DNA of 48,987 bases, from assembly GCF_002029235.1 (NCBI RefSeq), contig NZ_MZGV01000032.1, forward strand, positions 1 through 48,987, read 5' to 3'. This document shows, piece after piece, positions 25,438 to 33,837 of this stretch. The position numbers and the translations under genes were made by a program. The notes beneath the pieces are model-generated. The model saw only the letters and a list, made by a program, of their open reading frames with translations, did not search any database and was not told where the DNA came from. Numbering within the stretch: position 1 is the stretch's first letter; every line of letters begins with the position of its first letter. The stretch comes from Clostridium oryzae (lineage in GTDB: Bacteria; Bacillota; Clostridia; Clostridiales; Clostridiaceae).

Positions 25438-25874
25438 GCTGCCTTCACCTCACATTTAGTATTAAATTTGTTAATATAAGAAATATTTTTGTTTTTATGC
25501 ATTCTGATTTCGGATAGAACAATACATTTTGGTTGTATGGCAATAAAATTCCCTTTCTTTCGATAAGTCTGCGGTGATTCACGATATAGGTTTTTAAAAG
25601 CTAAGGTAAAGGATTGATGAGTTTCATAACCTGTATTAAAAGCTATATCTATAATAGACTTATCGGTGAAAACCAACTGTTTAGCTGCTTCTGTAAGCCT
25701 TCTATTTTGAATGTATTGATGAATTGTGCATCCAATAACGTTAGAAAACATACGATTTAAATGATATTTAGAATAGCCCGCGATTTTAGCTATCTTATCT
25801 AAATCTAATTCGTCAGTAAGATGATCCTCTATATAATTAATAATCTTTGAAATCACATCTTTATTAGCTGCCAT
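25434..25874 (-). CDS. Small AraC-family DNA-binding regulator
   Basis: The protein has about 146 residues. The first 105 form the two helix-turn-helix units of the AraC/XylS domain: [21 protein letters not shown], then [21 protein letters not shown] and the ending SPQTYRK. There is no sensor domain; only a basic 35-residue tail follows. Such MarA/SoxS-like proteins act by their level. The ATG at 25874 is preceded by AGGTGTG. Its stop overlaps the clpP start, so both are made from one mRNA. Confidence 0.88.
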   Translation of the reverse strand: MAANKDVISKIINYIEDHLTDELDLDKIAKIAGYSKYHLNRMFSNVIGCTIHQYIQNRRLTEAAKQLVFTDKSIIDIAFNTGYETHQSFTLAFKNLYRESPQTYRKKGNFIAIQPKCIVLSEIRMHKNKNISYINKFNTKCEVKAA

Positions 25875-26022
25875 TTTCACACCTACCTTTTATATTGCTT
25901 ATACAAAATTATACCATATGTGTAAAAGCATTTCTTAATAAAAATTGCGATTTTTATCTTTTTTGATTTTAGTGTCATAAAGAATAAGTATAAAGATATA
26001 TTAACATGCTTAAATTATACTA

Positions 26023-26037
26023 TGTCAATGTTTGACA
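26023..26037. promoter_or_regulatory. Inverted repeat TGTCAA-TGT-TTGACA, candidate upstream activator site
   Basis: This perfect 6-bp inverted repeat with a 3-nt centre lies 27 nt before the -24 element of the sigma-54 promoter of the activator gene. TGTCA half-sites also occur near 25971 and 26052. Two TGTCAA half-sites lie at 28825 and 28887, upstream of the second sigma-54 promoter. This suits binding by the LevR-type protein; it is inferred, not proven. Confidence 0.5.
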
Positions 26038-26063
26038 AAGCAAAGTATACAGTGACACTAATT

Positions 26064-26080
26064 TGGCACATTTTTTGCTT
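26064..26080 (+). promoter_or_regulatory. Sigma-54 promoter upstream of the activator gene
   Basis: TGGCAC-ATTTT-TTGCTT matches the -24/-12 consensus TGGCAC-N5-TTGCW exactly. It lies 110 nt before the start of the sigma-54 activator gene, in the same direction. This suggests that the activator drives its own synthesis. Confidence 0.85.
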
Positions 26081-26190
26081 TAAAATATAAGGATAAATAC
26101 TTTTAACTGGATATTTAGGTGTTAATAAGATATACGTATAAAAAATAAAAGGATACACTGAAGAAATCCTGATTGGTGGTGTTATTGTTT

Positions 26191-28965
26191 ATGTTAAAAG
26201 AAGATACTCTAAAATATTTGTATGACAATACTAAGAATTATGAAAAGGGTAAAGAAAATGAGGTGTTTACAGCACAGCATATTTCAAAGGTATTTAATGT
26301 TAAGCGCAATACTATAAGTCACTACATAAACAAAATGATTGAAGACAATGAAGTAATTAAGGTAAATACAAGACCTGTCTATTTTTTCCATAAAAAAGCA
26401 TTTGAAGAGAAGTTTTTTAAGGTTTCAAAAAATATTTTTTCAAGTTTAGATGAATTGTTCTATAACGATGAAGAACTAGAAGATAGAAAAGAAATATTTG
26501 ATAAGCTTATAGGGAGTAAGGGGAGTCTTAAGCAGGCAGTAGAGCAGATAAAGACTTCTATATTTTATCCTACAAATGGTCTGCCTATTATGTTAAGTGG
26601 TCCAACTGGCGTTGGAAAAAGTTATACTGCAAGTCTTATCCACAAGTATAGTATACAATGCGGGGTTTTGCCGGAAGATGCTCCATTCATCGCTTTTAAT
26701 TGTGCACAATATTATAACAATCCAGAATTGTTGTCAAGTAATCTATTCGGATACATAAAAGGAGCTTTTACTGGCGCAGATAAAAATCAAGGCGGTATGC
26801 TCGAAGCTGCAGATGGTGGAATACTATTTCTTGATGAAGTTCATAGATTAAACAGTGAAGGACAGGAAAAACTGTTTACCTTTATGGATCAAGGAGTAGT
26901 GAGAAGAATGGGAGAAACAGAAGGCTGGCATAAGGTAAAAGTACGACTTATCTTTGCAACTACAGAGTCACTATCTGAAAATTTTTTGGATACTTTTTTG
27001 AGAAGAGTACCTATTACTGTATCAATACCTGGTTTAGACGAAAGAGATGACGATGAAAAAAATCAGTTCGTTTATAATTTTCTAATAAATGAAAGTAAGA
27101 CATTTAATAAAGATATACTTATTTCGCAAAGAGCAGCACAACTATTAGCATTGCATAAGTATAAAGGTAATATAGGTGAGCTTCAAAATACAATAAAGTA
27201 TATATGTGCAGCTGCATACTCGAAGAATGTTAATTCAGATAGAGTTCAAATAAAACTTAAAGACTTACCAGAAAAGTTGATCAAAGAGGCAGTAAATAAT
27301 ACGAGCTATAAAATAAAACATGAAAAAGATATACTTATTACTCCAGAAAGCGAACTTGACGATTTATATATTAATGAAAAGACATCATTACAAAATATAA
27401 AAAATACCTATAAACAAATATTTGATTTGTACAAAAGTTATATAAGAATAAAAAATAAGGAACAATTTGAGAACGATGTTTTTTTAGAAATAAATTCTTT
27501 AATAGATAAATTAATATTTGAAAAAAATAAATATAATGAAAATGTAATGCTTCAGTTTATAACATCATCTCTTCATGATGTTATAAACTATGTAGAATAC
27601 AGTTATAATATTAGATTTAATGGTAATAGTATTTATATAATAGCTTACTTTTTATATGCAAAGGGATATGACGTAATAAAATGGAATAGTGACACGGAAA
27701 AGATAAGAAACCAACTATACAATTATATTTTGGCTAATAATAGAGAAGAATGTGACTTAGTGTCAAAGTTATCTAAACTAATATCTAGCAAGATGGATGT
27801 AAATTTATCAAAGGACGATGAGATATTTTTATCCCTTTATTTAAAAAGCTTGAGTATAAAGAAAAATTCAAATGCTATAAAAGCGGTTATACTTGCCCAT
27901 GGCTACGCTACAGCTAGCAGCATAAGCAGTGTTGTTAATCGTATGCTTGAGAGAAATGTGTTTGAACCATTTGATATGCCGATAGATATTTCGATGAGCG
28001 AAATAGTCGAAAAACTTATTGAATATATAGAAGAAAATGATGTGTCAAATGGACTTGTTATATTAGTAGATATGGGATCTCTTAAAGATATATATTTAAA
28101 TATAAAAGATTATATAAATGTACCTATAGCAATAGTAAATAACGTATCTACGCAAATGGCTCTGTTTGTTGGAGATCTTTTAAATAAAAATATTTATTTA
28201 GAAGAACTTATAGAAAAATTAAAAGCAAGTAATGTGACACAGTACAAAATAATATATCCTGAAATCAGTAAAGAAAAAGCTATAATTACCTCGTGCATAA
28301 CAGGAATTGGAACAGCAAAACAGCTTCAGGCCCTTTTAGAAAAGAGTATTCCTAAGGAACTTGGAATACATATATTAGTTAATGAATACGAAAGACTAAA
28401 AACTAATGGAACAAAAGAAGCCTTATTTCAGTTGTATGATGTTCTAGCAATATTGGGTACTACTAATCCGGAGGTGGAACAAGTAGAATATATATCTTTA
28501 GAGGATCTCATTTCTGGACGAGGAGAGGATAAACTTTATAAAATCTTTGACGGAATAGCTGATGAGGATACAATCAGGATAATAAATAATAATATAATCC
28601 GTAATTTTTCACTAAAAAGTGTTGTGGGTTCAGTAACTATTCTTGACACAAATAAAATACTAGAAAATATTGAGATTTGTCTAAATAATTTAGAAGTTAT
28701 AATGGGAAAAAGGCTGCCTAACAATAAAAAGGTGGCATTGTATGTGCATATAAGCTGCCTAGTGGAAAGGCTTATTCGAAATGCACCAATAAAAAAATAC
28801 AGAAACTTAGATGAATTTGTTCAGTGTCAAAAAGATATGATAAATAATATAAAAAAAGCGTTTAGTGTTATAGAAGAAATATATAATGTCAAAATAAATA
28901 TGGAGGAGATAGGATATATATATGATATTTTAACCTCTCCAATGGGGGATTCAGAGGAGTTCTAA
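26191..28965 (+). CDS. LevR/GfrR-type sigma-54 activator with PTS regulation domains
   Basis: This large activator (about 924 residues) recruits sigma-54 polymerase to a mannose-family PTS operon. It has an N-terminal HTH (residues 1-65). The AAA+ domain shows Walker A GPTGVGKS (137), GAFTGA sigma-54 contact (191) and Walker B GGILFLDE (near 210). PRD1 has a His near 462 (SSLHDVINYVE), an EIIA-Man-like domain has a His near 570 (LAHGYATASS), and PRD2 has a His near 853 (ALYVHISCLVERL). Phosphorylation of these His residues by PTS proteins sets activity. The ATG at 26191 follows GGTGGTG. It lies directly before its target operon. Confidence 0.95.
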   Translation: MLKEDTLKYLYDNTKNYEKGKENEVFTAQHISKVFNVKRNTISHYINKMIEDNEVIKVNTRPVYFFHKKAFEEKFFKVSKNIFSSLDELFYNDEELEDRKEIFDKLIGSKGSLKQAVEQIKTSIFYPTNGLPIMLSGPTGVGKSYTASLIHKYSIQCGVLPEDAPFIAFNCAQYYNNPELLSSNLFGYIKGAFTGADKNQGGMLEAADGGILFLDEVHRLNSEGQEKLFTFMDQGVVRRMGETEGWHKVKVRLIFATTESLSENFLDTFLRRVPITVSIPGLDERDDDEKNQFVYNFLINESKTFNKDILISQRAAQLLALHKYKGNIGELQNTIKYICAAAYSKNVNSDRVQIKLKDLPEKLIKEAVNNTSYKIKHEKDILITPESELDDLYINEKTSLQNIKNTYKQIFDLYKSYIRIKNKEQFENDVFLEINSLIDKLIFEKNKYNENVMLQFITSSLHDVINYVEYSYNIRFNGNSIYIIAYFLYAKGYDVIKWNSDTEKIRNQLYNYILANNREECDLVSKLSKLISSKMDVNLSKDDEIFLSLYLKSLSIKKNSNAIKAVILAHGYATASSISSVVNRMLERNVFEPFDMPIDISMSEIVEKLIEYIEENDVSNGLVILVDMGSLKDIYLNIKDYINVPIAIVNNVSTQMALFVGDLLNKNIYLEELIEKLKASNVTQYKIIYPEISKEKAIITSCITGIGTAKQLQALLEKSIPKELGIHILVNEYERLKTNGTKEALFQLYDVLAILGTTNPEVEQVEYISLEDLISGRGEDKLYKIFDGIADEDTIRIINNNIIRNFSLKSVVGSVTILDTNKILENIEICLNNLEVIMGKRLPNNKKVALYVHISCLVERLIRNAPIKKYRNLDEFVQCQKDMINNIKKAFSVIEEIYNVKINMEEIGYIYDILTSPMGDSEEF

Positions 28966-28975
28966 ATAAAAAATT

Positions 28976-29005
28976 AGAAGCGTGCCACTAAGTTGGCACG
29001 CTTCT
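28976..29005 (+). terminator. Hairpin after the activator gene, overlapping the sigma-54 promoter
   Basis: AGAAGCGTGCCA and TGGCACGCTTCT form a perfect 12-bp stem with a 6-nt loop, 11 nt after the activator stop. T-rich DNA (TGCTTTATATA) follows. The 3' arm contains the -24 element of the next promoter, so terminator and promoter share the same bases. Confidence 0.65.
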
Positions 29006-29010
29006 TGCTT
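28994..29010 (+). promoter_or_regulatory. Sigma-54 promoter of the PTS/deglycase operon
   Basis: TGGCAC (28994-28999), five bases, then TTGCTT (29005-29010) is an exact -24/-12 match. The first PTS gene starts 43 nt downstream. Together with the LevR-type activator just upstream, this is strong evidence for RpoN-dependent control. Confidence 0.92.
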
Positions 29011-29052
29011 TATATATAGGTATAAATCAAACGAAAGGAAAAAGAAAATGAT

Positions 29053-29469
29053 ATGATTAAGTTTTTGTTGGCATCACATGGAAGTTTAGCAGATGGGATT
29101 TATAGTTCAGTAAAAATCATTATGGGAGAACAAAGCAATATTTCAACTCTATGTGCATATATGGAGGAAGATTTTGATTTAAAGAAGGAGGTCGCAAAAG
29201 TAATAAATGAACTGGCTTCTGAAGATAAGTTGATAGTAATAACAGACGTTTTTGGAGGGAGTGTTAACAATGAATTTATGACCAACCTTAATAAAAATAA
29301 TATTTACCTTATTTCGGGTATGAATTTACCATTAGTAATTGAACTTATAGCAGACCAAGGCAATGACGATATAGATAGCTTAATAAATAATGCACTTAAG
29401 AGTTCGAAAGAAAGTATACGTTACTGCAATAGAGTTATTAATTCTGTTCAAGCAGATGAAGAATTCTAA
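29053..29469 (+). CDS. Mannose-family PTS EIIA component (GfrA-like)
   Basis: This 138-residue cytosolic EIIA of the mannose/fructose/sorbose PTS family accepts phosphate from HPr on His9 (LLASHGSLADG) and passes it to EIIB. The second landmark, VITDVFGGSVNNEF, is a standard family block. It is first in a six-gene operon after the sigma-54 promoter. The Shine-Dalgarno (AAAGGA) is rather far upstream at about 13 nt. Confidence 0.92.
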   Translation: MIKFLLASHGSLADGIYSSVKIIMGEQSNISTLCAYMEEDFDLKKEVAKVINELASEDKLIVITDVFGGSVNNEFMTNLNKNNIYLISGMNLPLVIELIADQGNDDIDSLINNALKSSKESIRYCNRVINSVQADEEF

Positions 29470-29526
29470 ATGATTAATAAGTTATAAGATCTAAATAAAT
29501 TAATTTACAAAAGGGAGGAAAACAAA

Positions 29527-30012
29527 ATGGTTAAGTTATTAAGAGTGGATCACAGATTACTACATGGGCAAGTAGCATTTTCTTGGACCAGCTATTTACA
29601 AGCGGATTGTATATTAATTGCAAGTGACAATGTTGTAGATGATGAGCTGAGACTTACTACTATTAAACTTGCAAAACCTAGCGGAGTTAAACTAGTAATA
29701 AAAAATATTGCAGATTCTATAAAAGCCATTCAAGAGGGAAAGACAGATAAATATAAGCTATTTATAGTAGTTGAATCAGTAGAAGATGCAGCTAAAATAG
29801 TAAGAGCGGTGAAAACGATTAAGAGCATAAATTTAGGGGGTACTAAGCCCAAAGAAAATACTAAAGCTATTTCAAAAGTTGTCCATTTGACTAAGGACGA
29901 AATTAAAACAATAGATGAATTGAATGAAGAGGGGGTAGAGATTGAGGTAAGACAAGTTCCTAATGACACCAAAGTAAAAGCTGTTAGTTTAATTAAAAAC
30001 AAAATTGATTAA
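29527..30012 (+). CDS. Mannose-family PTS EIIB component (GfrB-like)
   Basis: This 161-residue EIIB has the phosphoryl-accepting His13 in DHRLLHGQVAFSW. It transfers phosphate to the sugar entering through EIIC/EIID. EIIA and EIIB are separate proteins here, unlike the fused ManX of E. coli. AGGGAGG precedes the ATG. The gap to EIIC is 5 nt up to the first ATG of that gene. Confidence 0.93.
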   Translation: MVKLLRVDHRLLHGQVAFSWTSYLQADCILIASDNVVDDELRLTTIKLAKPSGVKLVIKNIADSIKAIQEGKTDKYKLFIVVESVEDAAKIVRAVKTIKSINLGGTKPKENTKAISKVVHLTKDEIKTIDELNEEGVEIEVRQVPNDTKVKAVSLIKNKID

Positions 30013-30026
30013 GGAGGATGAAAGAA

Positions 30027-30782
30027 ATGGAAACATTGTTGATTGGAATTATAGCAATTGTTGGGTACTGTGAATATTTTTTAGGGACTCAAATGATTCA
30101 AAGACCAATAGTAATGGGAACACTTGTTGGATTGGCATTAGGGGATTTACAGAAGGGACTTATTATAGGAGCATCAATTGAACTTGTATTTATGGGAGTA
30201 GCATCTATAGGTGCAGCAATACCACCAGAGGTTACTGCAGGAGGAATTTTAGGAACAGCATTCGCTATTAAATCAGGTTCAGGACCAGAGGTTGCATTAG
30301 CATTGGCTCTTCCGATTGCTACTTTAGGATTACTTGCAAAGAATTGTATATACTTGCTAGTAAGACCGGTATTAGCACATAAAGCAGATAAATATGCAGA
30401 GGAAGGAAATGCAAGAGGCGTTGAAATGATGCATTATCTATCTACCTTTATCTTTGTACTAACTATGAGTTTTATTGTTACATTATCCTTCCAATTAGGA
30501 AGTGGAGTTGTGAAATCATTTTTACAAGTTGTGCCTGACGTAATTACAAAAGGACTTTCAATAGCAACAGGTTTACTTCCAGCTGTTGGATTTGCACTTC
30601 TTGCAAGGATGGTAATGACAAGAAAAGTAGTACCGTTTTTCTTTCTTGGATTTATAATAGCAGCATATTTAAAGGTTCCTGTAATGGGAATAGCTGCTCT
30701 TGGAGCAGTAGCGGCATTAATAATTGTTGGAAATGAAAATAATACAAGCAAGGAGGTAGTTCAAGATGACAACGAATTCTAA
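30027..30782 (+). CDS. Mannose-family PTS EIIC membrane component (GfrC-like)
   Basis: This 251-residue integral membrane protein has several hydrophobic helices and the sorbose-type EIIC blocks GTLVGLALGDLQKGLIIGAS and ELVFMGVASIGAAIPP. With EIID it forms the sugar channel. The ATG at 30027 is 9 nt after AAGGAGG; an ATG at 30018 abuts that site. Its end overlaps the EIID start by 17 nt, which couples the two membrane subunits. Confidence 0.93.
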   Translation: METLLIGIIAIVGYCEYFLGTQMIQRPIVMGTLVGLALGDLQKGLIIGASIELVFMGVASIGAAIPPEVTAGGILGTAFAIKSGSGPEVALALALPIATLGLLAKNCIYLLVRPVLAHKADKYAEEGNARGVEMMHYLSTFIFVLTMSFIVTLSFQLGSGVVKSFLQVVPDVITKGLSIATGLLPAVGFALLARMVMTRKVVPFFFLGFIIAAYLKVPVMGIAALGAVAALIIVGNENNTSKEVVQDDNEF

Positions 30783-31584
30783 TACAGATAACAAGAAAAT
30801 AACAAAACAGGATTTGAAAAAAGTGTTTTGGAGATCTTTCACACTAGAGGGTTCATGGAATTACGAAAGAATGTCACATATGGGATACGCTTATGCCATG
30901 GTTCCAATATTAAAAAAGCTATATACAAAGAAAGAAGATCTCAGTAAAGCCTTAAAAAGGCACTTGGAGTTTATGAATATTACACCACATATTGTTACAT
31001 TACTTCTTGGAATATCTACTGCAATGGAAGAACAAAACGCTAATGATGAAAACTTTGATGAAAGTTCAATATCGGCTGTAAAGACTGGATTGATGGGTCC
31101 AATATCAGGAATAGGAGATTCATTTTTCTGGGGTACACTAAAGATAATAGCAGCCGGAGTAGGAATTTCCTTGGCATCACAGGGAAATATTTTAGGACCA
31201 ATCTTATTCTTGCTAATATTCAATATTCCTCATTACATTTTGCGTTATATATGTATGTTTAGTGGATATAAATTAGGAACAGGTCTTTTAAGCAAGGTTG
31301 AAGAATCCGGAATAATGGGCAAAGTTACTTATGGAGCAGCTATATTAGGCCTCACGGTTATCGGAGGAATGACTGCTACTATGGTAAATTTCACATTACC
31401 ATTTATGATTGGTACCGGAAAAACAGCTGTTACACTGCAATCTATTTTAGATGGTATTATGCCTGCACTTTTACCTCTTACATTAACAGGTGCAATTTAC
31501 TACCTGCTTGGAAAAGGTGCTAAGGCTACTCATATAATATTAGCACTTATAGCAATGGGGATTGGAATTGCAGCATTAAGCTAA
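30766..31584 (+). CDS. Mannose-family PTS EIID membrane component (GfrD-like)
   Basis: This 272-residue protein has the EIID start pattern LKKVFWRSFTLEGSWNYERM and the block GPISGIGDSFFWGTL. It has a membrane-bound C-terminal half that ends in a hydrophobic tail. It completes the translocation complex with EIIC. AAGGAGG inside the EIIC gene serves as its ribosome site. Confidence 0.94.
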   Translation: MTTNSNTDNKKITKQDLKKVFWRSFTLEGSWNYERMSHMGYAYAMVPILKKLYTKKEDLSKALKRHLEFMNITPHIVTLLLGISTAMEEQNANDENFDESSISAVKTGLMGPISGIGDSFFWGTLKIIAAGVGISLASQGNILGPILFLLIFNIPHYILRYICMFSGYKLGTGLLSKVEESGIMGKVTYGAAILGLTVIGGMTATMVNFTLPFMIGTGKTAVTLQSILDGIMPALLPLTLTGAIYYLLGKGAKATHIILALIAMGIGIAALS

Positions 31585-31609
31585 ATAAATTCACTTTGGA
31601 GGAAATCAT

Positions 31610-32689
31610 ATGAAAGAAACTATGTACTCATATATCCTGGAGGAAGAGGATGTATGCAGAAGAATATTGAGGGATAGAAAAGAAAAAGTAAAACCATTTA
31701 TTAAATTAGTTACTGAAAAAGCAAAAGGTACAAATAGAATAATATTTCTAGCAACAGGTTCTTCAGTTAATGCTCTTAATTGTGCTAAGTACTATGTTGA
31801 GAAAAAGCTAAAAATGGAAGTAGAAATCAGGATGCCAAGTACCTTTTGCAATTATGACAGCATTTTCGATAAGGAAAGCATAATTATTGGAATATCTCAA
31901 AGTGGAAGAAGTACTTCAACAATTGACGCTATAAAAAAGGCTAAGGCTGAGGGAGCAAAAAACATTGCGGTTATCACAGGAAATGTAGGAAGTACAATTT
32001 GTGAGTATTCTGACAATATAATTGATATTAATTGTGGAGAAGAAAAAGTAGGATATGTTACAAAGGGATTTACTGCAACGGTATTAACTATAATGTTAAT
32101 GGCACTTGAGGGTGCATATTCAATGGGAAGAATAGGAGAAAGTGAATATGAAACTGAAATAGAGAAGCTTAAAAATGTAGTAGACAAAATTCCTAGTACC
32201 ATAAATAGCGTAAATGAATGGTATGAAAACAACAAGGGAGAATTTTTAAAAGCTGACAGAGTTAAGGTTATTGGCTATGGTCCTGCATATGGAGTTGCTA
32301 TGGAAAGTAATACTAAGATAGCAGAAACTGTAAGGATACCAGTATCTTCCTTTGAATTAGAAGAATATATGCATGGTCCATATCTGGAACTTAAAGAAAA
32401 TCACTATATGTTTTTTCTTAAAACAAAAGGAATCGTTGAAGATAGAATAACTAAGTTAGAAGAGTATTCAAAAAGAACAACAGAATTTTGTTACACAATT
32501 ACCTATGAAAAAGAGGCAGGCAATACTAGAACGTTAGCTCTAGATTACTGTGAAGATGAAGACATGAGTACTCTGCTGTTTGTTATACCAATACAGATTT
32601 TATCCTATAAAATGGCTGAAGATAAAGGAATACCACTTGGTGTAAGAATATTTACTGATTTCCATTCTGAACTAGCAAGTAAATTATAA
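31610..32689 (+). CDS. SIS-domain sugar-phosphate deglycase (GfrE-like)
   Basis: This 359-residue protein has two SIS (phosphosugar isomerase) domains. The first shows FLATGSSVNAL and GISQSGRSTSTIDA, the serine-rich phosphate-binding loop. The second has VIGYGPAYGVA and the active-site segment ELEEYMHGPYLEL. In the gfr operon of Salmonella the gene at this position encodes glucoselysine-6-phosphate deglycase, which splits the imported Amadori phosphate into glucose-6-P and lysine. The GlmS or AgaS type is the alternative. GGAGG precedes the ATG. The deglycase role is inferred from family and context. Confidence 0.85.
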   Translation: MKETMYSYILEEEDVCRRILRDRKEKVKPFIKLVTEKAKGTNRIIFLATGSSVNALNCAKYYVEKKLKMEVEIRMPSTFCNYDSIFDKESIIIGISQSGRSTSTIDAIKKAKAEGAKNIAVITGNVGSTICEYSDNIIDINCGEEKVGYVTKGFTATVLTIMLMALEGAYSMGRIGESEYETEIEKLKNVVDKIPSTINSVNEWYENNKGEFLKADRVKVIGYGPAYGVAMESNTKIAETVRIPVSSFELEEYMHGPYLELKENHYMFFLKTKGIVEDRITKLEEYSKRTTEFCYTITYEKEAGNTRTLALDYCEDEDMSTLLFVIPIQILSYKMAEDKGIPLGVRIFTDFHSELASKL

Positions 32690-32726
32690 ATTAATAATTT
32701 AAATATAAAATTTAGGAGGAACAACT

Positions 32727-33740
32727 ATGTTTAATTTTGATGAAGAACACTATTTACAATTAGGAAGAGATGCTTATGCATTAAGAGAGAAGGTAGAAAA
32801 TTTAGCTGATGAACTCACAAAAAAAGGATTTGAAAACTTATTCTTCATAGCATCAGGTGGTTCTTTGGCTCTTACTGATACTTTTGAGTATATCTGGAGA
32901 ACAAAATCTAAAATTCCTGTTTACTCAGAGATGGCAGCAGAGGCGGTTTTGAAGGAAAATAAACAGCTTAATGAGAGGTCTCTTGTAATATTACAGTCAA
33001 AGTCAGGGGATACAAAAGAAACAGTTGCAGCAGCTAAATATCTTAAAGAAAAGGGAATAACTACTATTGGAATAGTAAGAATTGCAGATTCACCACTAGA
33101 TCAAATAGTTGATTATTCTATAGTCGAAAAAGTTGAAAACTTTGCTGGCGGAGATCCAGAAAATATGGTTCTATACTTTTTATTATTCCGTATGCTTTAC
33201 AATAATGGTGAATTTCCTAACTACAAAAAATTTGCAGACGAGCTTGAGAACCTTCCTAAAGCATTAGTAAGTGTTAGACAGCAAGCGGATAAAAAGGCAG
33301 AAGAGTTTGCAGCAAAATATAAGGACGAGCAGTATCAGCTTTGGATTGGAAGTGGAAGCTTATGGGGAAAGACATATTCCTATTCAATGTGTGTATTAGA
33401 AGAAATGCAGTGGATTAAAACTAAGTCAATAAAAGCTCCTGAATACTTCCACGGTACGCTTGAAATTGTAGAAGATGATACATGTGTTGTACTATTAAGA
33501 GGAGAAGATGAAACAAGAGTTATTTGTGACAGAGTTGAGAACTTTACAAAACAGCATTCAAGCAAATTTACAGTATTTGATACAAAAGATTATGTGACAG
33601 AAGGTATAAGTGATGAATTTAGAGTTATTATAGGACAACTGATTATGACAGGAGTATTAGACCGTATAAGTGTATATTTAGAAAAAATGAGAAACCACTC
33701 ACTTGATATAAGAAGATACTATAGAGTATTAGAATATTAA
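32727..33740 (+). CDS. SIS-domain fructoselysine-6-P deglycase-like protein (GfrF/FrlB-like)
   Basis: This 337-residue double-SIS protein begins FNFDEEHYLQLGRDA. The first phosphate loop lies in FFIASGGSLALTDTFEYIW and SKSGDTKETVAAAKYLKEKG. The second domain has WIGSGSLWGKTYSYSMCVLEE and EYFHGTLEIVEDDTCVVLL, and the end is DIRRYYRVLEY. These features fit FrlB/GfrF, which cleaves fructoselysine-6-phosphate. Two SIS genes after a four-gene mannose PTS and a LevR-type activator is the gfr arrangement. A terminator follows. Confidence 0.88.
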   Translation: MFNFDEEHYLQLGRDAYALREKVENLADELTKKGFENLFFIASGGSLALTDTFEYIWRTKSKIPVYSEMAAEAVLKENKQLNERSLVILQSKSGDTKETVAAAKYLKEKGITTIGIVRIADSPLDQIVDYSIVEKVENFAGGDPENMVLYFLLFRMLYNNGEFPNYKKFADELENLPKALVSVRQQADKKAEEFAAKYKDEQYQLWIGSGSLWGKTYSYSMCVLEEMQWIKTKSIKAPEYFHGTLEIVEDDTCVVLLRGEDETRVICDRVENFTKQHSSKFTVFDTKDYVTEGISDEFRVIIGQLIMTGVLDRISVYLEKMRNHSLDIRRYYRVLEY

Positions 33741-33770
33741 TTAAAAGTTAATGCTATTAAGTTTATTGAA

Positions 33771-33810
33771 CTATTGCTAGAAAATGTAATTTCTAGCAAT
33801 AGTTTTTTTG
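33771..33810 (+). terminator. Intrinsic terminator of the PTS/deglycase operon
   Basis: CTATTGCTAGAAA and TTTCTAGCAATAG form a stem of 13 bp with a short loop. GTTTTTTTG follows. It lies 31 nt after the last SIS gene. Confidence 0.9.
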
Positions 33811-33837
33811 CTCTACAAAAGTTCTGAAGTAGCAGCT

